64,000 nt of DNA from Amycolatopsis keratiniphila subsp. keratiniphila (GCF_001620365.2 NZ_LQMT02000017.1:1-64000); one strand, 5' to 3'; positions 44,117 to 52,611 are shown, numbered from the stretch's first letter. A program made the numbers and translations. Notes: generated by a model not told the origin, from the letters alone.

Positions 44117-44713
44117 GTGTCCCGGGTGAAGGAATTCGACGTCGACGCGGCCTGCGAAGCCGCGCTGGAACTGTTCTGGCGGCAAGGCTATGAAGCCACC
44201 TCCGTCAGTGACCTGGTCGCCGAGCTCGGCATCGGCAAGGCGAGCCTGTATGCGACCTTCGGTACCAAGCACGAGCTGTACCTGACGGCCTTGAATCGCT
44301 ACATCGCCCGGGGCAACGAGCGGTTCGTCGAGGACTTCGCCGGGCCGGGGCCGGCGCTCGCGGGAGTGCGGCGGCTCATCGACCGCTATCTCGCCGAAAT
44401 CCTGGGCGAATCGGGGCGCAAAGGCTGTTTCGTGGTCAACGCCGCCATGGAGATGATGCCGAAGGATCCCGAGGTCGTGCGGGTGATCGAGCGCAGCTGG
44501 GACGCGCTCGAGCTGGCGGTGCGGATGGCGTTGAGCCGTGCGAAGGCGCAGGGCGAGCTCGACGCCACCGCCGATCCTGAAGAGCTGGCGGGCTTCCTGC
44601 TCACCGTCCTGCAGGGCATGCGGGTACTGGGCAAGGGGCCCGATCCCGCGGCGCGGGTCAAGGCGACGGCGAGGCAGGCCATCGCAGTTCTCGAAGCCGC
44701 TCGCAAGCATTGA
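44117..44713 (+). CDS. TetR/AcrR-family regulator
   Basis: 198 residues. FDVDAACEAALELFWRQGYEATSVSDLVAELGIGKASLYATFGTKHELYL covers the helix-turn-helix; the C-terminal domain resembles TetR_C_16-like folds. GTG start. The SDR gene begins 2 bp after the stop, so it is probably co-transcribed and controlled by the operator at 44083. Confidence 0.9.
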   Translation: MSRVKEFDVDAACEAALELFWRQGYEATSVSDLVAELGIGKASLYATFGTKHELYLTALNRYIARGNERFVEDFAGPGPALAGVRRLIDRYLAEILGESGRKGCFVVNAAMEMMPKDPEVVRVIERSWDALELAVRMALSRAKAQGELDATADPEELAGFLLTVLQGMRVLGKGPDPAARVKATARQAIAVLEAARKH

Positions 44714-44715
44714 TA

Positions 44716-45510
44716 ATGGAACGATCGGACCAGAAAGTGGTAACCACTGTGGGGAAGCGATTCAGCGGCAAGGTCGTCCTGGTAACCGGGGGAGGATCCG
44801 GGATCGGGCGCGCCACGGCGGCGGCCTTCGCGCGCGAAGGTGCTCAGGTCGTCGTTTCCGGGAGAGACGGCGAGAAGCTGCGTCAGACCGTGAAGGAGAT
44901 CGAGGCGGACGGCGGGACGGCCGACGCGGTGACCGCGGACGTGAGTGTCGGCTCCGAGGTCGAGCGTCTCGTCGCCGAGACCGTGCGGAAACACGGCAAA
45001 CTCGACATCGCGTTCAACAACGCCGGCATCCTCGGCAGTCCCGCGCCGACGGCGGATCTCGACGAAGACGGTTTCGACGCCGTCGTTCGGACGAACCTCA
45101 CCGGCACCTGGCTGTCCATGAAGCACGAGATCGCCCAGATGCGTAAGGGTGGCGGGGGAGCCATCGTCAACATGTCGTCCAACATCGGATCGCACAGCCG
45201 GCTGCCGGGTATGGCCGCGTACGCCGCTTCGAAGGCCGCCGTGGACGTGCTGACCCGCACCGCCGCCCGCGACCACATCGCCGAGGACATCCGGATCAAC
45301 GCGGTCAGCCCGGGCGCCACCGACACCGATATGTCGTTCCGGCCCGGTGAATCCGAGGCCGACCGCGCCGCCCGGCTCGGCGCGGTCATCCCGCTCGGCC
45401 GGATCGGCGCGGTCGAGGAGATCGCCGCGGCGGTCCTGTGGCTGGCGTCGGACGAGGCGGCGTATGTCGTAGGACACGACATCGTCCTCGACGGCGGCGC
45501 CAGCGCGTGA
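44716..45510 (+). CDS. Short-chain dehydrogenase/reductase
   Basis: 264 residues. Cofactor motif TGGGSGIGRATAAAFAREG, NNAG at the fourth strand, and the catalytic Ser-Tyr-Lys in MSSNIGSHSRLPGMAAYAASKAA. VSPGATDTDM is the usual C-terminal motif. ATG 44716 was chosen; GTG 44737 and GTG 44749 are alternatives. It shares a transcript with the TetR regulator. Confidence 0.88.
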   Translation: MERSDQKVVTTVGKRFSGKVVLVTGGGSGIGRATAAAFAREGAQVVVSGRDGEKLRQTVKEIEADGGTADAVTADVSVGSEVERLVAETVRKHGKLDIAFNNAGILGSPAPTADLDEDGFDAVVRTNLTGTWLSMKHEIAQMRKGGGGAIVNMSSNIGSHSRLPGMAAYAASKAAVDVLTRTAARDHIAEDIRINAVSPGATDTDMSFRPGESEADRAARLGAVIPLGRIGAVEEIAAAVLWLASDEAAYVVGHDIVLDGGASA

Positions 45511-45513
45511 ACC

Positions 45514-47304
45514 TCAGCGGCGCGAGGGCAGCAGTTCCTGCATCTTCGTCTTGATGCCCTGTGTCAACAGGTGCCAGGCGTCGGGTTCGCCCTTGAGGAC
45601 GGCTTCGGTCATCGACTTCACCTGCTCGAAGGTGGCGTGCGGCGGAATGGGCGGCACCTCGGGATCGCAGCGGACGTCGAGCACGGTCGGCACGTCGGCC
45701 GACAGCGCGACGTCCCACGCCTCGCCGAGCCGGGCGGGATCGTCGACGGCGATCCCGCCGAGGCCGATCTCCAGCGCGAAGTCCGAATAGGACACTTCCG
45801 GCAGGGTCTGCGACGGCTCGAACTTCGGCGCGCCGCCCATCGCGCGCAGTTCCCAGGTGACCTGGTTCAGATCCCCGTTGTGGAACACGCAGATGACACA
45901 GCGCGGGTCCGTCCACAGTTCGCGGTACCGGGCGATGGTCAGCAGTTCCGCCATCCCGTTCATCTGCATCGCGCCGTCGCCGACCAGTGCGATCACCGGC
46001 CGGTCGGGATGGGCGAACTTCGCGCCGATCGCGTAGGGGACACCGGAACCCATCGTCGCGAGGGTCCCGGAAAGCGTGCCCCGCATGCGGCCGCGCATCC
46101 GGAGATTCCTGGCGTACCAGTTGGTGGCCGAACCGGAGTCGGCGGTGACGATGGCGTCCTCGGGGATCCGCTCGGACAGTTCGTGCACGATCCGCATCGG
46201 GTTGACCGGTTCCGCGTCCAGCATCGCCTGGCGGGTCAGCGTCTCCTGCCACTCGCCGACGTTCTTCTCGATCCGCTCGCGCCAGCCGTGCTCGGTTTTC
46301 CCTGCCAGCAACGGGATCAGCTGCTGCAGGGTGCCCTTCGCGTCGCCGAGGAGATTGACCTCGGTCGGATAGCGCAGCCCGAGGAACCGGGGATCGATGT
46401 CGATCTGGACGCCCCGCGCCTGGCCGAATTCCGGCAGGAACTGCGCGTACGGCATGTTCGAGCCGACGATCAGGAGCGTGTCGCAGTCCCGCATCATCTC
46501 GTACGTCGGCCGCGTGCCGAGCAGTCCGATGGAGCCGGTGACGTACGGCAGGTCGTCGGACAGGACGTCCTTGCCCAGCAACGCTTTCGCCACTCCGGCA
46601 CCGGTCAGCTCGGCGACCTCGCGCAGTTCGGTGACGGCGTTGCGCGCGCCCTGGCCGACCAGGATCGCGACCTTCTCGCCCGCGTTCAGCACCTCCGCGG
46701 CGCGGGCGATCTCGTCCGAGGGCGGGATGACGCTGGCCCGCGGGTGGTCGGGCGGGGAGGACGGCACGTGCTTGAACTCGTGCTGCGGCGGCTGATAGGT
46801 CTCCTCCTGCAGATCCGCCGGAATGATGAGCGCCGTGGGCGCGCGCTGGGCGATGGCGGTGCGCAGGGCGCGGTCGAGGGCGTTCGGCAGCTGCTCGGGA
46901 ACGTTGACCTCGACGAGGTACTCGCTCGCGACGTCCTTGAACAACGCCTGCAGGTCCACCTCCTGCTGGTAGCTGCCGCCCATCGCGCTGCGCGCCGTCT
47001 GCCCGACGATCGCCACCACCGGCACGTGGTCGAGTTTGGCGTCGTAGAGGCCGTTGAGCAGGTGGATCGCCCCGGGTCCGGACGTCGCCATGCAGACGCC
47101 GGGCCGTCCGCTCAGCTTCGCGTATCCGACGGCGGCGAACGCCGCCATCTCCTCGTGGCGCGTCTGCACGAAACGTGGCTTGTTCTCCGCCGCGCCGAAC
47201 GCGGTCACCAGCCCGTTGATGCCGTCGCCGGGATAGGCGAAGACCTGCTCCACGTCCCATTCGCGCAGCCTGGTCAGAACATGGTCCGCAACGGTTTCGC
47301 TCAT
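45514..47304 (-). CDS. Thiamine-diphosphate-dependent enzyme (pyruvate oxidase-like)
   Basis: 596 residues, three domains in the order PYR, central, PP. VEQVFAYPGDGINGLVTAF and HEEMAAFAAVGYAKL carry the catalytic Glu. The ThDP-binding GDGAMQMNGMAELLTIARY with its Asn-containing loop lies near residue 440. PoxB-like pyruvate:quinone oxidoreductases and acetolactate-synthase-like proteins share this form; FAD binding cannot be judged. It is the last gene of the six-gene stress operon that begins at 50125, and has its own GTTT-N16-CGGTAT promoter. Confidence 0.85.
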   Translation of the reverse strand: MSETVADHVLTRLREWDVEQVFAYPGDGINGLVTAFGAAENKPRFVQTRHEEMAAFAAVGYAKLSGRPGVCMATSGPGAIHLLNGLYDAKLDHVPVVAIVGQTARSAMGGSYQQEVDLQALFKDVASEYLVEVNVPEQLPNALDRALRTAIAQRAPTALIIPADLQEETYQPPQHEFKHVPSSPPDHPRASVIPPSDEIARAAEVLNAGEKVAILVGQGARNAVTELREVAELTGAGVAKALLGKDVLSDDLPYVTGSIGLLGTRPTYEMMRDCDTLLIVGSNMPYAQFLPEFGQARGVQIDIDPRFLGLRYPTEVNLLGDAKGTLQQLIPLLAGKTEHGWRERIEKNVGEWQETLTRQAMLDAEPVNPMRIVHELSERIPEDAIVTADSGSATNWYARNLRMRGRMRGTLSGTLATMGSGVPYAIGAKFAHPDRPVIALVGDGAMQMNGMAELLTIARYRELWTDPRCVICVFHNGDLNQVTWELRAMGGAPKFEPSQTLPEVSYSDFALEIGLGGIAVDDPARLGEAWDVALSADVPTVLDVRCDPEVPPIPPHATFEQVKSMTEAVLKGEPDAWHLLTQGIKTKMQELLPSRR

Positions 47305-47313
47305 GGGCGCCGG

Positions 47314-47339
47314 ATACCGCCCCTCCGCGCCGGCTAAAC
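47314..47339 (-). promoter_or_regulatory. SigB/SigF-type promoter of the ThDP enzyme gene
   Basis: Read on the minus strand: GTTT, 16 bases, CGGTAT, ending 9 bp before the ATG at 47304. It overlaps the stop codon of the preceding gene (TAG in GTTTAG). Confidence 0.4.
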
Positions 47340-47837
47340 GTCCTCGAGGATCTTGGTGACCCCCGCGACGACGTCCGGATGTCCGAGCGGCAGCGGCGGC
47401 GGGACCCGGTTGTAGGGCTCACCGGTGCTGTGGGGCAGCACGGCCACCGCGGTCCCGGCGGAACGCACCCGTTCGGCCAGCTCGGAGGACTCGTCCGGTA
47501 CCGGGTCGACCAGCAGGACGTGGGCCGCCGCGCCGGGATGGCGTTCGGCCAGCCGCAGCGCGTCCGCGGCCGAACCGCCGGCGGCCACCACGTCGATCGG
47601 CGGGCCGCCGGGTTCCGCGTCGCCGAGGACGTCTTCGGCCTGGCTGAGCGCGCCGTCGACGGGCAGCCTGCACCAGATGATCTGGCGCTGGGCCGCGAGC
47701 GGCCGCCACGTCGCCGGGAGTTCACCGTGGTTGCCCTCGCCGGCCGGGTCGAGGACCAGCAGCTTCGCCCCTTCGTCGCCGCCGTCGGTGACGACCGAGG
47801 GGCCTTCGGCGCGGACGGGATCGGATTCGGCGGTCAT
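47334..47837 (-). CDS. Alpha/beta-hydrolase-like protein
   Basis: 167 residues. LLVLDPAGEGNHGELPATW and VVAAGGSAADALRLAERHPGAAAHVLLVDPVP resemble an alpha/beta-hydrolase with a Ser nucleophile elbow (AGGSAAD), but the usual catalytic His near the end is uncertain. It starts after GAGGAGACGACC and lies 11 bp after NDH-2 in the same operon. Confidence 0.6.
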   Translation of the reverse strand: MTAESDPVRAEGPSVVTDGGDEGAKLLVLDPAGEGNHGELPATWRPLAAQRQIIWCRLPVDGALSQAEDVLGDAEPGGPPIDVVAAGGSAADALRLAERHPGAAAHVLLVDPVPDESSELAERVRSAGTAVAVLPHSTGEPYNRVPPPLPLGHPDVVAGVTKILEDV

Positions 47838-47848
47838 GGTCGTCTCCT

Positions 47849-49144
47849 CTAGCAGTTCGTGCGGGGGAGTTCGGGGGAATCCGTGTCCAGCGGCACCGAA
47901 CCCGAGCGGACTAGTCCTAATTGGACGGTCTGCCGTTTCGTCACCGCGTCCAGCGCCCAGTCGGTGGCGGTCCGCAGCCGGTTGCCGGGCATGGCCAGCA
48001 GGTGGTAGCCGCGGGTGACCGCCTTCGCGGCGAATCCGGAAAGCGGGATGTGCAAGGGATTCGCGGCCGCCTGATGCGCGCCGAGGTCGACGACGAAGCC
48101 GAGATCGTGGTGCCGGTAAGTGCCGTGCGACCCGTGGCCGAGGGAAGCCGCCACGTTCTTGCCCGCGAGTTTGCCCTGCCGTTCGGCGTGCTGGGCGGTC
48201 ATCGGCGTGTACTCGCCGGGCCGGGTCAGATCCGGCACGGCCGCCGCGTCCCCGCACGCGTAGACATCGCGCCGTCCGGGGACGTTCAGCTGCGCCGTCA
48301 CGACCAGCCTGCCCTTGGCGGTCTTCAAGCCCAGGTCCTCGATCAGCGGATCCGGCCGGACGCCGACGCACCACACCAGGGTGTGGGTCGGCACGGATTC
48401 ACCGGAGGTCAGGGTGACCCCGTCCTGCCCGGCGTTCTCGATCGACGTCTTCATCAGCACCTCGACGCCGCGTGCGCGCAACACCTCGTCCGCGGTGGTG
48501 CCGAGCCGCCGGTCGAGTTCCGGCAGCACCCGGTCGGCGAGATCCAGCAGGAGCCACCGGATCTTCTGTTCCTTCAGTTCGGGATGCCGGGCGGCGAGCG
48601 CGGCGGTGAAGGCCGGACCCTGCGCGGCGACCTCCGTGCCGGTGTAGCCGGCGCCGACCACGACGAACGTACAGCGCGCGTCGCGTTCGGCCGGATCCTT
48701 CGCGGAGGCGGCGAGCTCTATCTGCCGGGTGATGTGGTCCCGCAGGTACAGGGCTTCGGGCAGCCCGCGGAAACCGTGGGCGTATTCCGGTACGCCCGGG
48801 ATCGGCAACAGCTTGTTGACACTGCCCGCGGCGAGCACCAGGCGGTCGTAGCCGAGGTGATGCTCACGGTCCTCGGGGTCGACGTAACTCACGCTACGGG
48901 CGTCGAAGTCGACGGATTTGGCGGTGCCGAGCACGAGACGCACCCCGCGCAGCGTGCCGGGGATGGACACCGAGATCCGGCGCGGTTCCAAGATGCCGGC
49001 GGCGACCTCGGGCAGCAGGGGGAGATAGAGGAAGTAGTCGGTCGGGTTCAGCACCACGATCTCGGTGTCGTCGCCGACCGACTTGAGCAGCGTCTTCGCC
49101 GCGTTGTACCCGGCGAAGCCACCTCCGATGATCACAACGCGCAT
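47849..49144 (-). CDS. Type II NADH dehydrogenase-like flavoprotein
   Basis: 431 residues. FAD motif VVIIGGGFAGYNAAKTLL at the N-terminus, NAD motif FVVVGAGYTGTEVAA near residue 165, and the FAD-closing VYACGDAAAVPDLTRPG. The C-terminal region contains a membrane-associating amphipathic stretch. It should move electrons from NADH to quinone without proton pumping. It starts two bases after the DUF4235 stop, in the middle of the stress operon. Confidence 0.88.
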   Translation of the reverse strand: MRVVIIGGGFAGYNAAKTLLKSVGDDTEIVVLNPTDYFLYLPLLPEVAAGILEPRRISVSIPGTLRGVRLVLGTAKSVDFDARSVSYVDPEDREHHLGYDRLVLAAGSVNKLLPIPGVPEYAHGFRGLPEALYLRDHITRQIELAASAKDPAERDARCTFVVVGAGYTGTEVAAQGPAFTAALAARHPELKEQKIRWLLLDLADRVLPELDRRLGTTADEVLRARGVEVLMKTSIENAGQDGVTLTSGESVPTHTLVWCVGVRPDPLIEDLGLKTAKGRLVVTAQLNVPGRRDVYACGDAAAVPDLTRPGEYTPMTAQHAERQGKLAGKNVAASLGHGSHGTYRHHDLGFVVDLGAHQAAANPLHIPLSGFAAKAVTRGYHLLAMPGNRLRTATDWALDAVTKRQTVQLGLVRSGSVPLDTDSPELPRTNC

Positions 49145-49146
49145 CG

Positions 49147-49413
49147 TCAGTCCTCCGTGGGCCAGTCGCCGGTCGCCTTGCGGTAGCCGACCGCGCCGGC
49201 CCGTTCCGTGGCCGCCTTCACCGCGCCGAAGATCGCGCCCTGCGCGGCGGCCGCGACGATCACCTGGGTCCAGGTGAAGTCGCGGTCGGTGGCGTTCGGC
49301 GCGTCCTCCTCACCGCTCACGCGTTTCCAGATCTGTTTGAACGCGATCCCGGCGAGGACACCGCCCGCGGCGCTCACGACCATGTTCAGCGGTTTGTAGA
49401 GAACCTTGTTCAC
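49147..49413 (-). CDS. DUF4235 protein
   Basis: 88 residues with two short membrane segments (NMVVSAAGGVLAGIAFKQIW and VIVAAAAQGAIFGAVKAA). The family accompanies DUF3618 and holin-like proteins in actinobacteria; function unknown. It overlaps the DUF3618 stop by 4 bp. Confidence 0.88.
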   Translation of the reverse strand: MNKVLYKPLNMVVSAAGGVLAGIAFKQIWKRVSGEEDAPNATDRDFTWTQVIVAAAAQGAIFGAVKAATERAGAVGYRKATGDWPTED

Positions 49414-49715
49414 GACGCAGACCTCTTTCGCAGGATCAGCCGGATGGTGACGAGCAACGCGAGCACACCGGCGAAGATCGGTACGGGGTTGGCACGGACG
49501 ATTTCGGTGCCCTGGCGGAACTTTTCGGCCGCGGGCTCGGAAACCTTGTCGGAGATCGCGGCGCTGGCCTGATCGACCTTCGCGTCGAGGTTGTCGTTCA
49601 CCCTCGCCTTGACGTCCATCTTCTTGCCCAGCGCGTCGAGGGTCTCGGTGAGTTCTTCGCGCGTCACGTCGCGATCGGCGCGGGCTTCTTCGGCGTTCTT
49701 GGGGAAGTCGGTCAT
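49410..49715 (-). CDS. DUF3618 protein
   Basis: 101 residues: an acidic coiled coil (ADRDVTREELTETLDALGKKMDVKARV) and one C-terminal membrane helix (IFAGVLALLVTIRLIL). Second gene of the stress operon, overlapping both neighbours by 4 bp. Confidence 0.9.
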   Translation of the reverse strand: MTDFPKNAEEARADRDVTREELTETLDALGKKMDVKARVNDNLDAKVDQASAAISDKVSEPAAEKFRQGTEIVRANPVPIFAGVLALLVTIRLILRKRSAS

Positions 49716-50125
49716 GAGCGCACTCCCTGCTTCACGGTGTCGACATCGTCACGGACACCCTCGATGGCTTCTTCCGGCACCGGCGGGGTCGCGCTCGTGA
49801 CCTCCTTCTTGCCGACGATGGCGGAAAGGCCACCGATCAGCAGGAGCGCCGCGCCGGTCACCACGGCCGCCAGCCACGCGGGCATGACCAAAGCGAGGGC
49901 CAGGACCACGGCGGCGATCAGGGTCGCCAGGCCGAAGAGCGCGAAAACGCCGGCCGCGCCGAACAATCCGGCGCCGACTCCCATCTTCTTCCCCTTGCCC
50001 TGCAACTCGAACACGGCCAGCCGCATCTCGTCGCGGACCAGGTGCTTGACCTCGTCACTGAGATCGGAAACCAGTTCGCCGACCGACCTGTCCTCGGGCG
50101 GCTTCCGGTGGGTCTCTTCGATCAT
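49712..50125 (-). CDS. Holin-like (DUF1469, phage-holin superfamily) membrane protein
   Basis: 137 residues, two membrane helices in the middle (LFGAAGVFALFGLATLIAAVVLAL and LAAVVTGAALLLIGGLSAIVG) with charged ends. In actinobacteria these are chromosomal envelope-stress proteins, not phage genes. ATG 50125 follows CCGAGGAGGTGCCCC. It is the first gene of the operon that runs to 45514. Confidence 0.88.
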   Translation of the reverse strand: MIEETHRKPPEDRSVGELVSDLSDEVKHLVRDEMRLAVFELQGKGKKMGVGAGLFGAAGVFALFGLATLIAAVVLALALVMPAWLAAVVTGAALLLIGGLSAIVGKKEVTSATPPVPEEAIEGVRDDVDTVKQGVRS

Positions 50126-50157
50126 GGGGCACCTCCTCGGAGTGTTCTGCCCGCCGG

Positions 50158-50183
50158 GTACCCGGCCGTCCGCCGGGTCAATC
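50158..50183 (-). promoter_or_regulatory. SigB/SigF-type promoter of the six-gene operon
   Basis: On the minus strand: GATT, 16 bases, GGGTAC, 33 bp upstream of the ATG at 50125. The -10 is a good match; the -35 has one mismatch. Confidence 0.5.
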
Positions 50184-50190
50184 ACAGCGT

Positions 50191-50216
50191 GTTTCGCTCC
50201 ACTGAGCGCCGGGTAG
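50191..50216 (+). promoter_or_regulatory. SigB/SigF-type promoter of the SRPBCC gene
   Basis: GTTT, 16 bases, GGGTAG, ending 45 bp before the ATG at 50262. It lies back to back with the opposite-strand promoter at 50158. Confidence 0.55.
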
Positions 50217-50261
50217 CCGGGGAGTGCCGGCTCGAAAAGCACCCAACCGACAGGAGGATGC

Positions 50262-50723
50262 ATGAGCACGATCACCGAAATGGTGGACGTCGAAGTCCCG
50301 GTGAAGACCGCGTACAACCAGTGGACTCAGTTCGAGAGCTTCCCGCAGTTCATGGAAGGTGTCGAAGAGATCCGTCAGATCGACGCGACCCACACCCACT
50401 GGGTGACCAAATTCGGTGGGGTGAGCCGGGAATTCGACGCGACGATCACCGAGCAACATCCCGACGAACGTGTCGCGTGGACGTCGGACTCCGGTCCCGA
50501 CCACGCGGGCGTCATCACCTTCCATCGCCTCGACGACAACAAGACCCGTGTCACGGCGCAGATGGAGATCGACCCGGAAGGCTTCGCCGAGAACGTCGCC
50601 GACAAACTCGGCGTACTCGACCGCCGGATCAAGGGCGACATGAAGCGGTTCAAGGAATTCATCGAGAGCCGCGGCCGCGAATCCGGCGCGTGGCGCGGTG
50701 ACGTGGACCGCCCCGGCAGCTGA
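50262..50723 (+). CDS. SRPBCC (cyclase/dehydrase-like) protein
   Basis: 153 residues. VDVEVPVKTAYNQWTQFESFPQFMEGVEEIRQID is the typical start of the cyclase/dehydrase branch; the C-terminus is a long helix. In actinobacteria this branch is a frequent member of SigB/SigF regulons. Hydrophobic-ligand binding is inferred from fold only. Confidence 0.88.
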   Translation: MSTITEMVDVEVPVKTAYNQWTQFESFPQFMEGVEEIRQIDATHTHWVTKFGGVSREFDATITEQHPDERVAWTSDSGPDHAGVITFHRLDDNKTRVTAQMEIDPEGFAENVADKLGVLDRRIKGDMKRFKEFIESRGRESGAWRGDVDRPGS

Positions 50724-50730
50724 CCACCGC

Positions 50731-50779
50731 CCGGGATCCTCCCCTGGAAGGCGGCGTTTTCCAGGGGGAGGTCCCGGGT
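50731..50779. terminator. Strong 19-bp terminator hairpin
   Basis: CCCGGGATCCTCCCCTGGAA pairs with the complement ending GTCCCGGG with a single bulged base and a 9-base loop. It lies just after the SRPBCC stop. Its right arm overlaps the next promoter. Confidence 0.85.
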
Positions 50780-50781
50780 AT
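50757..50781 (+). promoter_or_regulatory. SigB/SigF-type promoter of the 50821 gene
   Basis: GTTT, 15 bases, GGGTAT: an exact consensus match, 39 bp before the ATG. It shares DNA with the right half of the terminator hairpin, so the read-through structure and initiation may interact. Confidence 0.6.
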
Positions 50782-50820
50782 CTCATGGGGTGAGGTCCAT
50801 TACGAAGGGAGCGTTCCGGC

Positions 50821-51285
50821 ATGACTACCAACGCATACGTGGCCTTCCTCGTCATCGGGGTGGCGCTGGTCATGCTCGACGGTCTGATCATCTACCAGAG
50901 CGGTAAACGCTACCTGCGGGGTTCCCACGGGGATCCGGCCGCGGGCGCGTCCATGACGTGGCTCGTGACGGTGCTGTTCCACCTCGCGACGTTGGGCGTC
51001 TTGGCGCTGCTGTCGACCATCGACATCGGGGGCAGCGACCTGCCCGGTGTGGTGGGCAGGCTAGGCGTTCTGCTGCTGGTGCTGGCCATCGCCCATGCGA
51101 TCACGCTCAGCGTGCTTTCGCGGATCCGTGGTGAGCAGGAGGCCGAAGCGGTCATCAACCGTCCCCGGCAGCGCGTCGAGCCCGAACAGCAGGGCACGAC
51201 GGTGACTCCGGTTCCCGGGCAGGACGGTCGTTACCCGACGGCGAGCCCGTCGATCGAACACCAGGCGCCGTACACGACGCCGTAG
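50821..51285 (+). CDS. Membrane protein of unknown function
   Basis: 154 residues, three predicted membrane helices in residues 1-110 followed by a disordered Gln/Pro/Thr-rich tail. The start follows CGAAGGGAGCG. It is followed 28 bp later by a DUF3140 gene on the same strand. Family not recognised. Confidence 0.7.
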   Translation: MTTNAYVAFLVIGVALVMLDGLIIYQSGKRYLRGSHGDPAAGASMTWLVTVLFHLATLGVLALLSTIDIGGSDLPGVVGRLGVLLLVLAIAHAITLSVLSRIRGEQEAEAVINRPRQRVEPEQQGTTVTPVPGQDGRYPTASPSIEHQAPYTTP

Positions 51286-51313
51286 AAGTCGAGTGCTGGC
51301 AGGAGGTTTCGCC

Positions 51314-51643
51314 GTGCACGAGATCGATGACGAACTGTGGGAAGAGTTCCACCGCGTGGTGAACATGACCTCGCGGGAACTGGCCGACTGGCTGCGCACG
51401 CGGTCGGCCGACGACGAGGACGAGGCACTGCCGGATCAGGCGGGTACGCCGACCGGGCGGCATGTGCTGGGCATCCTCGGCAAGCGCCGGACCGACCTCA
51501 CCGCCGAGGACGAACGCGTGATGCGCTCGGTCGTCCGCCGAGTGGGGGACGAGCGGCGGGACGATCTGGAACCGGTCGCGGGCCAGGCGCATTGGCGGCA
51601 CAAGCTGATGTCGATGGGGCACGACCCGCTGAAACCCGCTTGA
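51314..51643 (+). CDS. DUF3140 protein
   Basis: 109 residues, GTG start after GGCAGGAGG. EIDDELWEEFHRVVNMTSRELADWLRT and the RHVLGILGKRRTDLTAEDERVMRSVV stretch are characteristic of DUF3140; ends GQAHWRHKLMSMGHDP. Function unknown; it is common in actinobacterial stress gene clusters. Confidence 0.88.
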   Translation: MHEIDDELWEEFHRVVNMTSRELADWLRTRSADDEDEALPDQAGTPTGRHVLGILGKRRTDLTAEDERVMRSVVRRVGDERRDDLEPVAGQAHWRHKLMSMGHDPLKPA

Positions 51644-51650
51644 TCCTTGT

Positions 51651-51701
51651 ACGTGAAGGCCCCCTTCACTGCGCTGGACGCAGTGAAGGGGGCCTTCACG
51701 T
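51651..51701. repeat. Palindromic element family B, copy 4
   Basis: Perfect 23-bp arms ending in GCG/CGC around CTGGA, 51 nt in total with the 47-nt GTGAAGG-to-CCTTCAC core. It lies between the convergent DUF3140 and sigma-factor genes. Confidence 0.9.
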
Positions 51702-51745
51702 GTGCTTGGAGCCGGAACACGCGTGATCAGAGCCGGATCACGCGG

Positions 51746-51780
51746 GATTGGGGGCGGAACAGAGAGTTCCGCCCCCAATC
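51746..51780. terminator. Perfect 15-bp hairpin between DUF3140 and sigma factor genes
   Basis: GATTGGGGGCGGAAC, AGAGA, and its complement, flanked by CGCG and ACGCG. The flanks (51712-51800) repeat the CGGAACACGCG units found at 34305-34390. Probable bidirectional terminator. Confidence 0.7.
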
Positions 51781-51822
51781 ACGCGTGTGCGGTCTTCAAT
51801 CACGCATGATCGCCGTTCGGTG

Positions 51823-52611
51823 CTATTCCGAGAGCTTCCCGCGCAGCTGTTCCAGCGTCTGCGACAGGAGTCGTGAGACGTGCATCTGCGAGATGCCGAT
51901 CCGTTCCGCGATCTGCGTCTGGGTGTAGCCGCCGAAGAACCGCATGACGAGGATCGCGCGTTCGCGCTTCGGGAGTTCCCGCAGCAGCGGTTGCAGCGCC
52001 TCGTGGGTCTCCACCAGGGCCATGTCGTGGTCCTCCTCGCCGATCGTGTCGGCGAGCGAGAGGGCCTCGGTGGCGTTGTCGTGGACCGGCTTGTCGACCG
52101 ACAACGTCTGGTACGCCTGGCCGGCCAGCAAACCTTCGCGCACGTCGTTGACCTCGAGACCGAGGTATTCGGCGAGTTCGGTCGGCGTCGGCGCGCGGCC
52201 GAGCCGCTGGGACAGCGCGGCCGTGCCCTGGCTGAGCGAGACGTGGAGTTCCTTGAGCCGCCTCGGCACGCGGACCGACCAGCCGGTGTCCCGGAAGTGA
52301 CGCCGGACCTCGCCCATCACCGTGGGCACGGCGAACGAGAGGAAGTCGTGCCCACGGCCGGGGTCGAACCGGTCGACCGCGTTGATCAGGCCGATCCGCG
52401 CCACCTGAACCAGGTCCTCGCGGGGTTCGCCCCGGCCGGAGAACCTGGTGGCGATGTGCTCGGCCAGCGGCAGGAGCTCGGTGACGAGCCGGGCACGCAG
52501 ATCTTGGCGGCGCGGAGAGCCCTCCGGCAGTGACGACAACTCCTCGAAAAGAGGCTCGCAGTGGGCGTAGTCGTCAGCCTGCCGGGTGAGTGTCTTGCGC
52601 TCGCCACTCAC
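51823..52611 (-). CDS. SigB/SigF/SigG-type alternative sigma factor
   Basis: 262 residues. Sigma region 2 (PLAEHIATRFSGRGEPREDLVQVARIGLINAVDRFDPGRGHDFLSFAVPTVMGEVRRHFRD), region 3 (LSQRLGRAPTPTELAEYLGLEV), and region 4 (LLRELPKRERAILVMRFFGGYTQTQIAERIGISQMHVSRLL) are complete, spread over residues 40-255; only region 1.1 is missing, as usual. This is the general-stress group. GTG 52611 overlaps the anti-sigma stop (GTGA). It probably reads the GTTT-N15-17-GGGTA promoters around it. Confidence 0.92.
   Translation of the reverse strand: MSGERKTLTRQADDYAHCEPLFEELSSLPEGSPRRQDLRARLVTELLPLAEHIATRFSGRGEPREDLVQVARIGLINAVDRFDPGRGHDFLSFAVPTVMGEVRRHFRDTGWSVRVPRRLKELHVSLSQGTAALSQRLGRAPTPTELAEYLGLEVNDVREGLLAGQAYQTLSVDKPVHDNATEALSLADTIGEEDHDMALVETHEALQPLLRELPKRERAILVMRFFGGYTQTQIAERIGISQMHVSRLLSQTLEQLRGKLSE

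Noticed and set aside
49712-50125. Prophage remnant based on the holin-like protein
   Set aside because: No endolysin, integrase or structural gene nearby; DUF3618 and DUF4235 neighbours show the usual chromosomal actinobacterial cluster.
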